This document shows, in pieces, positions 23,303 to 39,733 of a stretch of DNA of 64,000 nucleotides. This DNA is from Cryptomeria japonica (lineage: Eukaryota; Streptophyta; Pinopsida; Cupressales; Cupressaceae), in contig NC_081405.1 in assembly GCF_030272615.1 (NCBI RefSeq), positions 654,798,920-654,862,919 of the forward strand, in the 5' to 3' direction. The translations under genes were made by a program, and so were the position numbers. The notes under the pieces were generated by a model. That model did no database searches, was not told the DNA's origin, and was given only the letters and a program-made list of their open reading frames with translations. Each line of letters starts with the position of its first letter. The first letter of the stretch is position 1.

Positions 23303-24546
23303 TATGATGTGGAGAAAAGTGAATGATGGAGAGATCAAGAGGAAAGCTTTTCTTCCCTCCGAGGAGAGATGAAAGTTTCACTACGGATTTCCCGTCAAAC
23401 AATTTATCCACATTACATTTAAAAGGGGGGGGGGGATTCACTTGATCCAATCTCTTAGGGAAGAGATTGAATACTAAATGAATTGATAATGGTGTGAAGA
23501 TGACAAGCTAACCCCTCTTTTAGAATGAGTAATACTTGAATTATGTGTTTTGAGACTAAGTGTCAAAGTAGCAAAGAACTAATTATAACTTGGAATAGAA
23601 GCATGGGATGAACTAATTATAACTTGGAATAGAAGCATGGGATGAAGTTGTGAACCTAGATTTGGCTATAATATGTTGAGAAAAAGCCGTATTGCAAATT
23701 TAAGGAAAAGTTGTCAGGACTGTGCTGAAAGTGGACATGGTTGTCCGAAAAATATGCGAAACAAAAAGGGTTTTTCCTCCTCTACAAATGGAGTCTGAAT
23801 ATGCAAACACAGCTGCGCACCTGCAACCTACACACATAAAAAGAGAGGAAAAGGGGTTGGGATTGGGGGTTTTCCTTTAGGTCACACCCCAATCTTGGAA
23901 TTAACCAAATGATGAAAGAAAGTACTTGCAAGTAAATGTAAATGAAAGACTGATATGTAATTCACCTCAAGGGAGGTTGTAGATAAAATTATTTGTATGG
24001 AATTGAATGTTGAAAGGGATCTCCTCTTTAATGGTTGAATCCTTGACTTAAATAGAACACCTAGGCTTGAAGGGAGACTTGAGAATGCTCAATGCTAGAA
24101 AGGATTGCTTGAATGCTTGATTGCTTGAACTTATGATCGATGAAAACTTCCAACTTTTGAATTATGCAAATGGGAAGGTAAATGCAACTTATATATTCGT
24201 CAATTAGGGCTAATTGACTGATTTTTTGTCATAGGCTGACACAGGTAAGGTTTTCCCATTTAAAGTGAAAATTCCAATGCAAAGATAGGACAAAGGGGGT
24301 CCCAAAATAGGGCAGGGATAGGGGCACACTATGCCCCTATCCTAGGGGGGAAAGGGGTGCCATGCCCCTCTCCTACCCTTATCTCAGGACATGAAGCAGA
24401 TTTAGGTAGTGCGAAGGACAAAAAAAGTGTAGTGTCTATGGATGAGAAAGTCTCAGGTCTCTGATCAGTCTTGGGGATTCAAATTGCCAACGTGAAGACC
24501 CGAATGTGGTTGCAAATTGCAGGAGTTGCAATTTTATGACACTGCA
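23303..24546 (-). repeat. 5' LTR of the outer element
   Basis: 1244 bp, aligned with 1529-2720. It begins (minus strand) TGCAGTGTCATAAAATTGC. It holds a short private tandem duplication near 23577-23645 (ACTAATTATAACTTGGAATAG repeated) and a poly-G run at 23425-23434. Its hairpin copy near 23717-23746 is degenerate. No gene. Confidence 0.85.
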
Positions 24547-24695
24547 TTTAGCCCCCACTTTAGAGGGAGTATAAGCGTATGCCAATACTGTCGGTAAAGT
24601 ACAAGGAAACAAGATTGAAAGAATTCTACCATATCAAGGAGGCAAGATGCACTACGCCCCAAGTGGACTAAGGATCTTATGACATCGATTGAAAA
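24547..24695 (-). repeat. 3' internal fragment of another outer-family copy
   Basis: Aligns with 2721-2870: a polypurine tract (minus-strand AAAGTGGGGGCTAAA) and about 130 bp of 3' internal sequence. It lies on the wrong side of the right LTR for a simple element. The LTR 23303-24546 is therefore also the 3' LTR of a second copy that was cut at 24696 by the chromovirus. Confidence 0.8.
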
Positions 24696-28639
<3,944 letters not shown>

Positions 28640-28674
28640 TTCTCCCCCCCAAAACTAGGCTTACTCCTAGAAGC

Positions 28675-31600
28675 CTAAAATAGATAAGAATAGAGCTCTC
28701 TCATCTTCACTGCATCCTCCCAAGTCGCTGAGGTCTCATCATTTGGGTCCCATATGACCCTTACCTAGTCGATGGTATGACCCCTGAGGGTCAAATCTTG
28801 ATGCTGAAGAATGTGCATGGGCTCCAAGGAAAGCTTACCGTCCTCGACCTACAAAGAGTTCTAATCAGGAACATGTGTCACATCAGGATGATAAGGTCGA
28901 AGAACTGAAACATGAAAGACATCATGGATGCGAGATAGATTCAGTGGCAAGGCAAGATGGTAGGAAACAAGTCTTATCCTCTCAAGGATCTCAAAAGGGC
29001 CAACAAAATGAGGCACCAACTTAGAACCCTTTCCATAACGGATCAAACTCTTTCATGGATGCACTCTCAAGAACACATGGTTGCCAACAGAAAATTGACG
29101 ATCTACCCTATGAGCATCTACAGACTTCTTCTACCTATTCTATGCAGCAACCAAATGCTCACAAATCCGCTAAACCTATTGTTCCATCTCTTGAAGAATA
29201 TTTGGTCCTATATGCACCTTGTCCTCTAATCGATCCCAACTCAAACGAGTACAACAAGGATGACCATACAATTCTTGGAAAGGAGACATACCTATGGAGC
29301 TCTGATATCCATTGTTATAAGCAAACTCCACTAGATAAATATAATCCTCCCAGCACGACTGCTGGTCCATAACATACATGTGAAGCATGTCCTCCAAAAC
29401 TTGATTCACTCGCTTGGTCTGACCATCTGTCTCTGGATGATAAGTTGAACTAAAGTTCAACTAGGTCCCCAAAACACGCAGAAGTGAGGTTCACAAGGCT
29501 GATGTAAAGACAAGATCTCTATCAGAAATGATTTGCCTTGGAATCCCATGCAACCTCACCACCTCTTCCAAGAAAACTCGTGCCACCACTATTGTCATAT
29601 AGGAAGCTCCAATAGAAACAAAATGAGCAACTTTGATCAATCTGTCAACAATGACCATGATGGCATCATGACAATGCAAAGAAATAGGCAACCCAATAAT
29701 GAAATCCATGGAAATGATGTCCCATTTCCAATCCGATACTGGGTTAGGTTGTAACAACCTTGCCAGGTGCTGATGCTCCGCCTTCACCCACTGACATTCC
29801 AAACACTTCGACACAAAATCAGAAATGTCACATTTCATACCAGCCCAATGATAAATCTATTTAAGATCTGCATGCATTTGCTTGACACCTAATTGTGTCG
29901 AATAAGGTACACAATGGGCCTCAGTCATGATGAAAATACGAAGATCCTCCAAAGGAGGTACATAGATGTGTCCAAGATGACGAAGAAGACCATCTACCTC
30001 AAGGGTATATCTAGAAAATATACCCTTTAATGGCCTTCCGGACTCTGTCACGACTCTAACATCCTGATACCAAGTATCCTGAGGAAGAACTCCAAGAATT
30101 CTCTCTCAAGTCCACTCAAAGGGACAATGCTGAAACTTCATGCCACCTCTGACTCAAAAAATCTACCACTACGTTCTCTTTCCCCTAAATATATCAAACC
30201 TCAAAATCATACTCATAGAGGAATTCCATCCATCTTCGCTATCAAGCATTCAAGTTAGGTTGCGTGAAAATATACTGCGAATTATAGTGATCACTACGCA
30301 GCTCAAGCCGACGCCCCAATAGAAAATGTCGCTATCTAACCAACACATGCATTATAGCTGCCAACTCCGAAACATGAACTGGATAGTTCAACTCATGGTC
30401 CTTGAGTTTGCAAGAATCATAGGAAACCACATGTCCATCTTGCATAAGCACTGCACCTATACCTTCTAAAGAGGCATCTGTGCATATCATAAAATCTCTA
30501 GATGGATTAGGGACTACCAAAATTAGAGCACTGACAAGGAGTTCCTTCAAGGTACAAAAAGCTGACTCACACTGCTCTGACCAAACAAAATTCTTCTCTT
30601 TCTTCTGAAGAGAAGTAATCAGGTGACCTATCTAGGAAAAACTTTGAACAAAGTGACCATAATATCTGGATAAACCCATAAAACACCAAACTTTTGAAAC
30701 ATTGGTCAACACTGGCCAATTCACTATGGCTTGGATCTTTGAAGGATCCACTGATACAGCTTATCCCAAAACCAGATGACCAAGATAGTTCACCTCTGAC
30801 TGGGAGAAATCACACTTCGCCAAATTGGCATAAATTTGATTCTCCCTCAAGCACTGCAATACCTGTCGCAAGTGACCTTCATGCTCTTCCATAGATCTAG
30901 AATAAATCAATATGTCATCCAAGAACACAAGGACAAAATGATCAAGGTAGGTGCAAAAAACCCCATTCATGAGGCTCATGAAAACTGAAGGCACATTTGT
31001 CAACCCAAATGGCACCACTGTGAACTCATAGTGACCATAACGAGTATGAAACATTGTCCTATGAATGTCTGCATCATGAATGCACAATTGACGATACCTA
31101 GATTTCAGATCAATCTTAGAGAACACCTTGGCTCCCTTAACCTGATTGAAAAGATCATCTATACGAGGCAATGAATATCGATTTCGGATGGTTACCTTAT
31201 TCAGCTGTCGGTAATCAATGCATAACTGAAGAGAACCATCCTACTTCTTTATGAAGATAATAGGCGCACCCCAAGGGGAAACACTAGGATGAATGAACCC
31301 CTTGGCCAACAATTCCTCCATCTGCAACTTCAACTCACTCAACTCCTGAGTAGTCATTTGATATGGAGCTTTCAAAATAGGTTTTGCACCAGGAACCAAG
31401 TCAATGCAAAAGTCAATGTCTCGCTATGGAGGCATACCAAGAATATCCAATGAAAACACATTAGAATACTCTCAAAGAATAGGGTGACCATCAAGAGTGA
31501 TTTCTTGACTCTCTTCCTTATCCACATCCTCAAGAGCAACTACAAAAAGCTGACACCCTCGATGCATACACCGCTTAAGTTGCATAGCGTAAATCATACT

Positions 31601-33358
31601 TAAGCATATCAATCTCTAAACTTCAACGATCCCCACTTTCCTATCATGGTCATCTAAACACTCTATTGTCTTCTGACAATAGTCTACATGAGCACTATGA
31701 GATGATAGCCAATCTATCCCCAACACCACTCCATAAGACCCCAAAGGAATGACTCAAAGGTCAACAGAAGTCACAAAGGGTCCTAGGTCCAACTCACAAT
31801 TGGGAACAAAGGCATCTACATACACACGCACCCTGGTAGCCAACTCTACTTGCAACCTATCTGCCTGGTTATTAGATGTGAGTCCGCACCGCTTCACAAT
31901 GGATGAAGAAATGAAAGAATCTGAATCACTGTAGTCAAAAAGTACAAAGATAGGAATACCACTCAACACACCTCCAGCCTCAATAACCGTACCCTGATGC
32001 TTAGCTTGGCAGTCATCAACCAATGCAAATACTCTATGGGATCTACCTACATCCCCTACTATCGATTCCAATGCTGCTAGCCTCTAACTCCCCATCTGGT
32101 GAGAATGCTGAGGGCACTGAGTGACTATTTGACCAAATTGTCCATAAGAGAAGCAAAATCCGCTACCCAGTCCTCTACCTCCAGTCGGCCCACTGGACTG
32201 CTAGAAGCTTCCCCTACTAGGGGCTGGAGATGCACCCTGAGAGGACTACCCTGGAATACCATGTCTACTCCTCTGCCAGTTCTTGTTCCTCCTATGGTAA
32301 GAGTTGCCACCCTACTGGCTCTGGAACTATTTTGGTCTCAGCGGTTGCTGCTGTTGCTCTCCACCCTTAGCGGGTGCCTAAGGACTCCTAAATGGTGCAA
32401 CTAGCTAGGACTGGTTCCCATGAACTCTAGGCCCACTAAAACATGCACTCCCTATCTGCACTCCAGACTGACCACGATGTGCACAACTAAGGTTCTTCTC
32501 TATGAGCCTAGCTTTCACCATGACTACCTCAATTGAAGCTGGCTCAAACACTCTCACTCATCCATTGATGCGGTCATTAAGACCCCTCAAGAAGTGTTGA
32601 ACAAGAATCACCTCATAGTTACCAATAACAATATATTATTTAAGCTCGTAGAACTGATGCTCAAACTGATCTACTAATAAACCATACTGGCACAAAGTGT
32701 AGAACTTGTCTGCTTGAGATTGCCTCCATTGGGGTGAGAGAAATCGTGCCTTGAATCTCTCTAGAAAGATCTCCCATGATACAAAGTTAATACACACACT
32801 GATCTTCTCCTCCTCTAACCTCCACCAGAGAGATGCAAAATTCTTGAGATGCATGATAGCACATCTTGCCTTAGTGTTGCTACCATATGGAAACATGGCA
32901 AAGCACTGATCTAAACTAATAAGTCAAGTCTCTGCATCTAGACCAATACCTTTTTCGTCAAAGAAAGGAGGGGTGGACCTCATCAAGTCCCTTATGTGAC
33001 CCACGGGAGCTGGGTCCTATTTAGCTAGGACCTCCCTCCTTCTAGGATACCTCTCTCTCTCTCTCTCCTCTAGAACCAGCTAATACGACTCCCCATCCTA
33101 AGCATGGATGGGATGATTAGCCTCAGGCCTGGGGTCTAGCCTGGCTAGAACCTCCTGAAACATCTTTCTCAGCTCTTCCCTTCTGGGAACCACCTCTCTT
33201 GCATGTTGTTCATCCTGATGAACAAACTACTCCTGGTCCACACTCACATGAGTGGGTAGTGGTGAAGGACTATGGTAGTCAGGACCTTGACCCTGTCCCC
33301 CACCTCTGCCTTTATTGCGTCCACCAACATAGCCACCTCCCTTGGATTTCCTAGCCAT
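28675..33358 (-). pseudogene. Chromovirus Gag-Pol polyprotein
   Basis: Minus-strand polyprotein in Ty3 order. Gag starts with MARKSKGGG at 33358, and its capsid domain lies near 32636-32896. The knuckle is degenerate, CFSYGQFGQIVTQC near 32120, with the second Cys and the His lost. Protease near 31950 has VLFDYSDSDSFIS for LFDSGA. Reverse transcriptase (30761-31171 and upstream) has FLDDILIYS, and RNase H (30332-30550) has ICTDASLEGIG. Integrase has a zinc region ending KCLECQ (near 29790), SMDFIIGLP (near 29690), SDRDLVFTS (near 29510) and a glutamate in NQVLEDML (near 29400). GPFEILERI and IHDVFHVSVLR follow (28861-29046). A chromodomain near 28690-28800 (VIWDPNDETSATWED) ends at 28675. Many TAG/TAA stops replace CAG/CAA and TGG. 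Confidence 0.92.
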
Positions 33359-33497
33359 GACCTAACATTGCAAAAGAGAAAACAGTTCAGATCTACGACA
33401 AGGATAAAAACAAGAAAAATGCAAACACTAATACCTACACAAAAGGTCAAGTTGAATGTGGTCACTACAATTCCAGAGTACCTAGTGTTGAAACCTA

Positions 33498-33509
33498 GCT
33501 CTGATACCA
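33498..33509 (-). promoter_or_regulatory. Primer-binding site of the chromovirus
   Basis: Minus-strand TGGTATCAGAGC two bases from the LTR end, complementary to initiator methionine tRNA. The same primer word is used by the copia elements in this window. Confidence 0.93.
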
Positions 33510-33511
33510 AA

Positions 33512-34768
33512 TGTAATGCCCTGCCAGGAACCCTAAAGGAAAACAACACTACTAGGCAACTAAAGGGTGAAATAATTTTTTTTAAAAGATTAAGTGCATT
33601 AATTATTACATTGCACGTTTAACAACACAAACAAAACTCTAACACAATAATTCCTAAAGGGTTACCAACTAAGATTAATTCATAACTAAAAAAACATCAT
33701 AAAGTTAATCCAATTATCCATCTAATTAGAGAACTCAAACACATCTAATTAAATCATATTCATAAAATTGAATTCCACATTGAAAGATATAAAGTGATAC
33801 AATATATTTACTTTAAATGAAGCATTTACACATAAGAATAAAGATAACTGAAATAACGTACATTCAACTGAATTAAGATTATAATATTCAATAATTACAT
33901 GGCTTCCAATAGTAAATATAAAATTACATAAATCACAATGCCAAGGTTACATAGTTATTGATACAATAACCACATGGGTCTCAAATGTACAATAATCATG
34001 AACATCTGATGAAACACAAATCATGAACCATAGGTACACTAGCGAAGCCAATCCTTGCATGAAAGTATGAACAAGAATATCCGATGGGAAGTGGCACTAC
34101 CACCCGACCAATGTGTGATCCCAGAATGGAATCACCCCACAGTGCTAGGAGATAGAAGAAGACCCTCAAGAAAGCATAAACAAGACAAGTATGACAGTAC
34201 AACATGACTCCACAATACTCATGTGACTCAAACTCACAATAAATTAGTGACCCTAAAGAGAGAGTGTCATCGCATGGCTTAAGGTGGTTGACCTAGGTAG
34301 GCCTCCATAGGTCCCAACTCCTATCTTGGGTTATCCTGGTAACATCTCCCGAACCCCTGACTCCATCTAAGTATCATGTAGACCCTACCAACCCTTCGTG
34401 AAGACAGGGTGGTAGGTTTACCATTCCAGGCCTTCCCACTACATCTTGAGCCTATACGAGTACTCTGCCATGTGCAGGGTGCAATATCTTAATTAGCATT
34501 ACGACTACCCACCCCCTAATCAATTATTAGGTTATCACTTATTAACTGACTTTCGAGGGGTTATCCTACAAACCACTTCAAGTGCGGTCCCCACTCGAAA
34601 GCCACTTTATCATAGGATACTAACAAATACAGTCTCTCTACGAGGACCCTATGGCAAAACTGATAGCCATATCTAATCCTAACAAAATATAGGTGAAGAA
34701 AACACAATTCAATAACCTAGGATTGATCATATGGAATAAAACACACAATGGTTCACATCAATAGGGTC
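33512..34768 (-). repeat. 5' LTR of the chromovirus, truncated
   Basis: Aligns with 24696-25953 by eye with scattered substitutions and short indels. Homology ends abruptly in CACATCAATAGGGT, where the left copy continues ACAAGGTTACACAAAC. Confidence 0.88.
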
Positions 34769-34905
34769 AAACTCGCTCCCCTCGGATAAGGCAGTTATAG
34801 GATGTAGTAGATGTCAATCAGTATCATCATCATCTCTCTTGTGGGTAGCTGAAACAACATGGTGTTTGCATCCCACCTCTTCATCAATGCCCATAGCATG
34901 CGTGC
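34769..34905 (-). pseudogene. Plant mobile domain fragment
   Basis: The minus strand reads LWALMKRWDANTMLFQLP followed by a TREMMMILIDIYYIL segment and LPYPRGASL, with one stop before the last part. This resembles the plant mobile domain (aminotransferase-like domain of MAIN/MAIL proteins and of some transposons), where ALVERWRPETHTFHLP and GEMTITLEDVALLLGLP are typical. Only about 45 residues are recognisable. The fragment ends at the truncated chromovirus LTR, so the junction cuts the domain. Whether it came from a host gene or a transposon cannot be told. Confidence 0.5.
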
Positions 34906-35287
34906 ATGGAATTAAAACTTGGGCAACATATATGTCCACCATAGGCCCACTCTATGAAGGATTTGTCTATCAGTAGCTGATAACTCATCTACTCAAATTC
35001 ATTGCATCTCCAATTGGTGCCCCGATGTATGCTCTCATATCTCCGTCAATGTCTGTATATAAATAATTCTGCATTAGTTTCGATTCCACTTTTCCAAAAG
35101 ATGACTCTGCACCTAGAAGATGACATCATGTCTTCTGGATGCCAACGCCCTTTTAGGACGATAGCACATTTTCCAAACTAACCCACCCATCTAATATGCA
35201 AGCGTGTAGACCAGATGGCAGTGAGTCCCGGGGATGTTCCATAGTCGTGCAACCAAAATACTCCCAAAAAACACTAAAAATAAAAAA
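34906..35287. other. No gene recognised
   Basis: Upstream (minus-strand) continuation of the mobile-domain fragment with frequent stops. No domain, repeat or RNA gene seen. Confidence 0.5.
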
Positions 35288-35923
35288 CAAGACATGTTTC
35301 GAGTTGTACCTGGTCGGGCCCACTACCCTACTTGATTGTGGCCCACAACTTCTCGATCCTACTCACCCTAAGCTCTCATTTGCATGGAACTTTTTCTCAG
35401 ATTCTATTCAAATATCGGCTAGAACGCCTATAGTGAATAGTAACAATGACCCTTCTTGGGGCCTACTTTTGATTGTATAGCTTAATTTTTGCCCGAAATG
35501 GCTTTTGCCCATTTTTGGACAATTTTGGCTCATTTTCCTTCCTATTTTTCCCACCTCATTGGGGGAAAAATACATGGAGGCATATAATCACCTTCATCTG
35601 ATTTTCCTCTTCTATCCATACTAACATTCCTTTAGCATTCTTCTCACCAAAGTAGCTTCCTCTGTTTTTCGTGCTAACAAATTTTCTAATCTTGTAGTAT
35701 GGAATTCCTCATACCAAATATTGGGTTTTCTCATGGATACTTGGAGGTATTGCTCATAATCACTGACTTGACCTCTATGATTTCTATAGTATCCTTTTTG
35801 GCAAAGTATTTATTACATCGATTGCATTTATTGCATTGCATGAGCTTAATAAACATATCTTTCCAAACTACTTTAGTGTGATTGATCCCTACAATCAACC
35901 AATCCACTAAAGTGGGGGAAAAA

Positions 35924-37141
35924 TGTAGTGTCCTAAAATGTACCTAGTACATTTAAGATACTTATGTATGATGCCTAGTGCATTTATGATGATTCCATTA
36001 TCAAAATCATAATATTTTTGCATCATGGGCTTGAAATATAAAGTTCCTCGAAATGCCTTAAAACCCCTTTGGGTCTACTTTTGGATGGGCATAAGGGCAA
36101 CATGGGGATGTCCGTACGCCGTGCTAACATCCCAAAAAGATGGCAGAATCATGAATCTCGCAATGAGCTGGACGCTGGAAGACACGTGTCCCTTGTCTCG
36201 CATTTTGTCATAATGGCTCTCCATGCCTGTTCTGGGTTTAAGAACCCTTCCTGGCTCATTTGGAAGGGTTCCCAACTTGGGTTCTTGGCTCTTGGAATTT
36301 GGCTGCACTCTCACACTCTCATTACTCTCTTTCTCTCTTCATGCTCTTGGACACACTCTCTACCAAAATCAAGCTACAACCATCTTGTGGTAGTTCTTAC
36401 CAACAAACACTATCGTGGGCTTCATAATGCTCATATCTTCAACAAAGAGGGGTTTGACTTTACACCTCATCTTCTCTTTCATCCATTTTTATTACATGCA
36501 ATGTGTCCTTTTCATTATTGATTGTATCTATCACCTAGGTGCATTCATTATTTTCAATATTTCAAATAGTTAATACATGCAACAAGGATTTGCTTCCATT
36601 AAGTGTAGCATATTTTCTATTTGCATATTTCCAAGTTTCCAATTTACTAAGTTTTTGATTTATCTATCCAATCTATCTATCTAGCTTTCCATGGTGGTGG
36701 AAACACCTAAATGGGGGTCTGACTGGGGCAGGCCCCTATACAACCCCAATTATTTTTTGGGCCGTCTTAGTGTGCAGGTGAGGAATAGGTTCCATGCACA
36801 GTAAATCACTTATAGACTTCTTTCTAGACTTTTTCCTTTTCGTAGGCTATATGGACTACAACGCGTCATGCGGGTGTCTGTGCCCTGCACTGACGTCCTA
36901 AACTTGAGAGCTCCTCGATTGGAAGGTATAACCTATTTTTAGTATTGCATCATTCTATAAATTCGGTTTCTATGTATTTACTACTTCTGCATCATAATTC
37001 TATTATTTATATTTATAGCATAGTTAGTGTAGTTATTTGTTATCCCTAGGCTCATCTCAGCGTGTGTTCAAAGAGGTAGCGGTGGATTGATTTTCCTTCT
37101 AAGATTTATCATCTCAGAGGGGGCAAATCTCCTCCCCTACA
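35924..37141 (+). repeat. Gypsy-like LTR in copy A
   Basis: TGTAGTGTCCTAAAATG follows CTAAAGTGGGGGAAAAA, the same polypurine-LTR junction pattern as the gag-pro family (CTAAAGTGGGGGCTAAA then TGTAGCATCCTAAAATTG). The right end is placed at CTCCCCTACA by analogy and is uncertain. No primer-binding site follows. Only the 3' end of an element is therefore present. Confidence 0.6.
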
Positions 37142-37355
37142 ATAGATTGATAGTTTCACATAATTGTCATGTTTATGTATAAAGAATTGTTGGCTTCACA
37201 TCCTTGTTGACTACATCCACAATATCGGAAGAAGCAAAAGAGATGTCTTAGGTACATGTGTTTATTTTATTTTGTGTTTAGAAGATATAGTTTGTTGCTA
37301 TCATCAACAATTATATACTAACTTGTATCAATGTTATGTTTGTGAACATATATAG

Positions 37356-37445
37356 GTTGTCTATGAAAATATTGATGACATCCCTCCTTTGCCACAAACA
37401 TATTCCAGCACTACTCCCCAACAAAAGAGAAATTATGGAGTTGAG
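37356..37445 (+). CDS. Candidate internal exon, copy A
   Basis: 90-bp open exon between an AG acceptor (TATATAG) and a GT donor (GAG/GTAATC). It encodes VVYENIDDIPPLPQTYSS and then TTPQQKRNYGVE, and is phase 0 at both ends. The same exon recurs at 39519-39608 with few changes. Gene identity is unknown. Splicing is inferred from the signals and from the matching phase of the last exon at 39734. Confidence 0.45.
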
Positions 37446-37450
37446 GTAAT

Positions 37451-39613
37451 CAAGACATGTTTTGAGTTGTACCTGGTCGGGCCCACTACCCTACTCGATT
37501 GTGGCCCACAACTTCTCAATCCTACTCACCCTAAGCTCTCATTTGCATGGAACTTTTGCTTAGATTCTATTCAAATATCGGCTAGAACACCTGTAGTGAA
37601 TAGTAACAATGACCCTTCTTGGGGCCTACTTTTGATTGTATAGCTTAATTTTTGCCCGAAATGGCTTTTGCCCATTTTTGGACAATTTTGGCTCGTTTTC
37701 CTTCCTATTTTTCCCACCTCATTAGGGGAAAAATACATGGAGGCATATAATCACCTTCATCTGATTTTCCTCTTCTATCCATACTAACATTCCTTTAGCA
37801 TTCTTCTCACCAAAGTAGCTTCCTCTGTTTTTCGTGCTGACAAATTTTCTAATCTTGTAGTATGGAATTCCTCATACCAAATATTGGGTTTTCTCATGGA
37901 TACTTGGAGGTATTGCTCATAATCACTGACTTGACCTCTATGATTTCTATAGTATCCTTTTTGGCAAAGTATTTATTACATCGACTGCATTTATTGCATT
38001 GCATGAGCTTAATAAACATATCTTTCCAAACTACTTTAGTGTGATTGATCCCTACAATCGACCAATCCACTAAAGTGGGGGAAAAATGTAGTGTCCTAAA
38101 ATGTACCTAGTACATTTAAGATACTTATGTATGATGCCTAGTGCATTTATGATGATTCCATTATCAAAATCATAATATTTTTGCATCATGGGCTTGAAAT
38201 ATAAAGTTCCTCGAAATGCCTTAAAACCCCTTTGGGCCTACTTTTGGATGGGCATAAGGGCAACACAGGGATGTCTGTATGCCGTGCTAACATCCCAAAA
38301 AGATGGCAGAATCATGAATCTCGCAATGAGCTGGATGCTGGAAGACACGTGTCCCTTGTCTCGCATTTTGTCATAATGGCTCTCCATGCCTGTTCTGGGT
38401 TTAAGAACCCTTCCTGGCTCATTTGGAAGGGTTCCCAACTTGGGTTCTTGGCTCTTGGAATTCGGCTGCACTCTCACACTCTCATTACTCTCTTTCTCTC
38501 TTCATGCTCTTGGACACACTCTCTACCAAAATCAAGCTACAACCATCTTGTGGTAGTTCTTACCAACAAACGCTATCGTGGGCTTCATCATGCTCATATC
38601 TTCAACAAAGAGGGGTTTGACTTTACACCTCATCTTCTCTTTCATCCATTTTTATTACATGCAATGTGTCCTTTTCATTATTGATTGTATCTATCACCTA
38701 GGTGCATTCATTATTTTCAATATTTCAAATAGTTAATACATGCAACAAGGATTTGCTTCCATTAAGTGTAGCATATTTTCTATTTGCATATTTCCAAGTT
38801 TCCAATTTACTAAGTTTTTGATTTATCTATCCAATCTATCTATCTAGCTTTCCATGGTGGTGGAAACACCTAAATGGGGGTCTGACTGGGGCAGGCCCCT
38901 ATACAACCCCAATTATTTTTTGGGCCGTCTTAGTGTGCAGGTGAGGAATAGGTTCCATGCACAGTAAATCACTTATAGACTTCTTTCTAGACTTTTTCCT
39001 TTTCGTAGGCTATACGGACTACAATGCGTCATGCGGGTGTCTGTGCCCTGCACCGATGTCCTAAACTTGAGAGCTCCTCGATTGGAAGGTATAACCTATT
39101 TTTAGTATTGCATCATTCTATAAATTCAGTTTCTATGTATTTACTACTTCTGCATCATAATTCTATTATTTATATTTATAGCATAGTTAGTGTAGTTATT
39201 TGTTATCCCTAGGCTCATCTCAGTGTGTGTTCAAAGAGGTAGCGATGGATTGATTTGCCTTCTAAGATTTATCATCTCAGAGGGGGAAAATCTCCTCCCC
39301 TACAATAGATTGATAGTTTCACATAATTGTCATGTTTATGTATAAAGAATTGTTGGCTTCACATCCTTGTTGACTACATCCACAATATCGGAAGAAGCAA
39401 AAGAGATGCCTTAGGTACATGTGTTTATTTTATTTTGTGTTTAGAAGATATAGTTTTTTGCTATCATCAACAATTATATACTAACTTGTATCAATGTTAT
39501 GTTTGTGAACATATATAGGTTGTCTATGAAAATATTGATGACATCCCTCCTCTGCCACAAACATATTCCAGTACTCCTCCCCAACAAAAGAGAAATTATG
39601 GAGATGAGGTAAT
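37451..39613 (+). repeat. 2163-bp tandem duplication, copy B
   Basis: Second copy, same order as copy A: gypsy-like 3' internal sequence, LTR-like block 38087-39304, candidate exon 39519-39608. Its right end continues into unique sequence leading to a last exon, so copy B holds the original junction on the right. The duplication looks recent. Confidence 0.92.
39519..39608 (+). CDS. Candidate internal exon, copy B
   Basis: Counterpart of 37356-37445, ending YGDE before GTAATC. The next acceptor (TTTTCTTGTGCAG, 39721-39733) joins it in phase to the last exon. Together they give a short Pro-rich and basic C-terminus. No family recognised. Confidence 0.5.
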
Positions 39614-39733
39614 CAAGAATTCAATTTTAGAGTTCAATTATAGTTCAATGTATATTGATTATTATGTTAACTTTTCAAATGTAAATTATATAATATAACT
39701 AATCTAAATTGTGGTTTGATTTTTCTTGTGCAG

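Larger units (their letters stand above)
1529..24546 (-). mobile_element. Outer non-autonomous Ty3-type gag-pro element, interrupted
   Basis: Minus-strand LTR element: left (3') LTR 1529-2720, polypurine tract 2721 onward, gag-protease gene split into 3468-5313 and 20724-22154, leader 22155-23302, right (5') LTR 23303-24546. Without the 15.4 kb copia insertion it would be about 7.6 kb. There is no reverse transcriptase, RNase H or integrase: the gap between the gag-pro stop and the 3' LTR is only about 750 bp, as in the inner relative at 12762-20657. The flanking five bases do not match (CATCC left, TTTAG right). The right LTR is instead followed by another copy's 3' internal sequence, so it is shared with a neighbouring copy. 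It resembles the TR-GAG class of non-autonomous elements, with a protease-like region added. Confidence 0.85.
35288..37450 (+). repeat. 2163-bp tandem duplication, copy A
   Basis: Direct repeat with copy B at a constant offset of 2163 bp and only scattered substitutions. The repeat word CAAGACATG starts both copies. It contains gypsy-like 3' internal sequence, a polypurine tract and LTR-like block (35924-37141), and a candidate exon (37356-37445). The 150-codon open frame at 36069-36521 lies in the LTR-like block and has no recognisable domain. Confidence 0.92.

Noticed and set aside
36069-36521. 150-codon frame conserved at 38232-38684
   Set aside because: It lies in an LTR-like block. Its conservation is explained by the recent tandem duplication, and no domain is visible.
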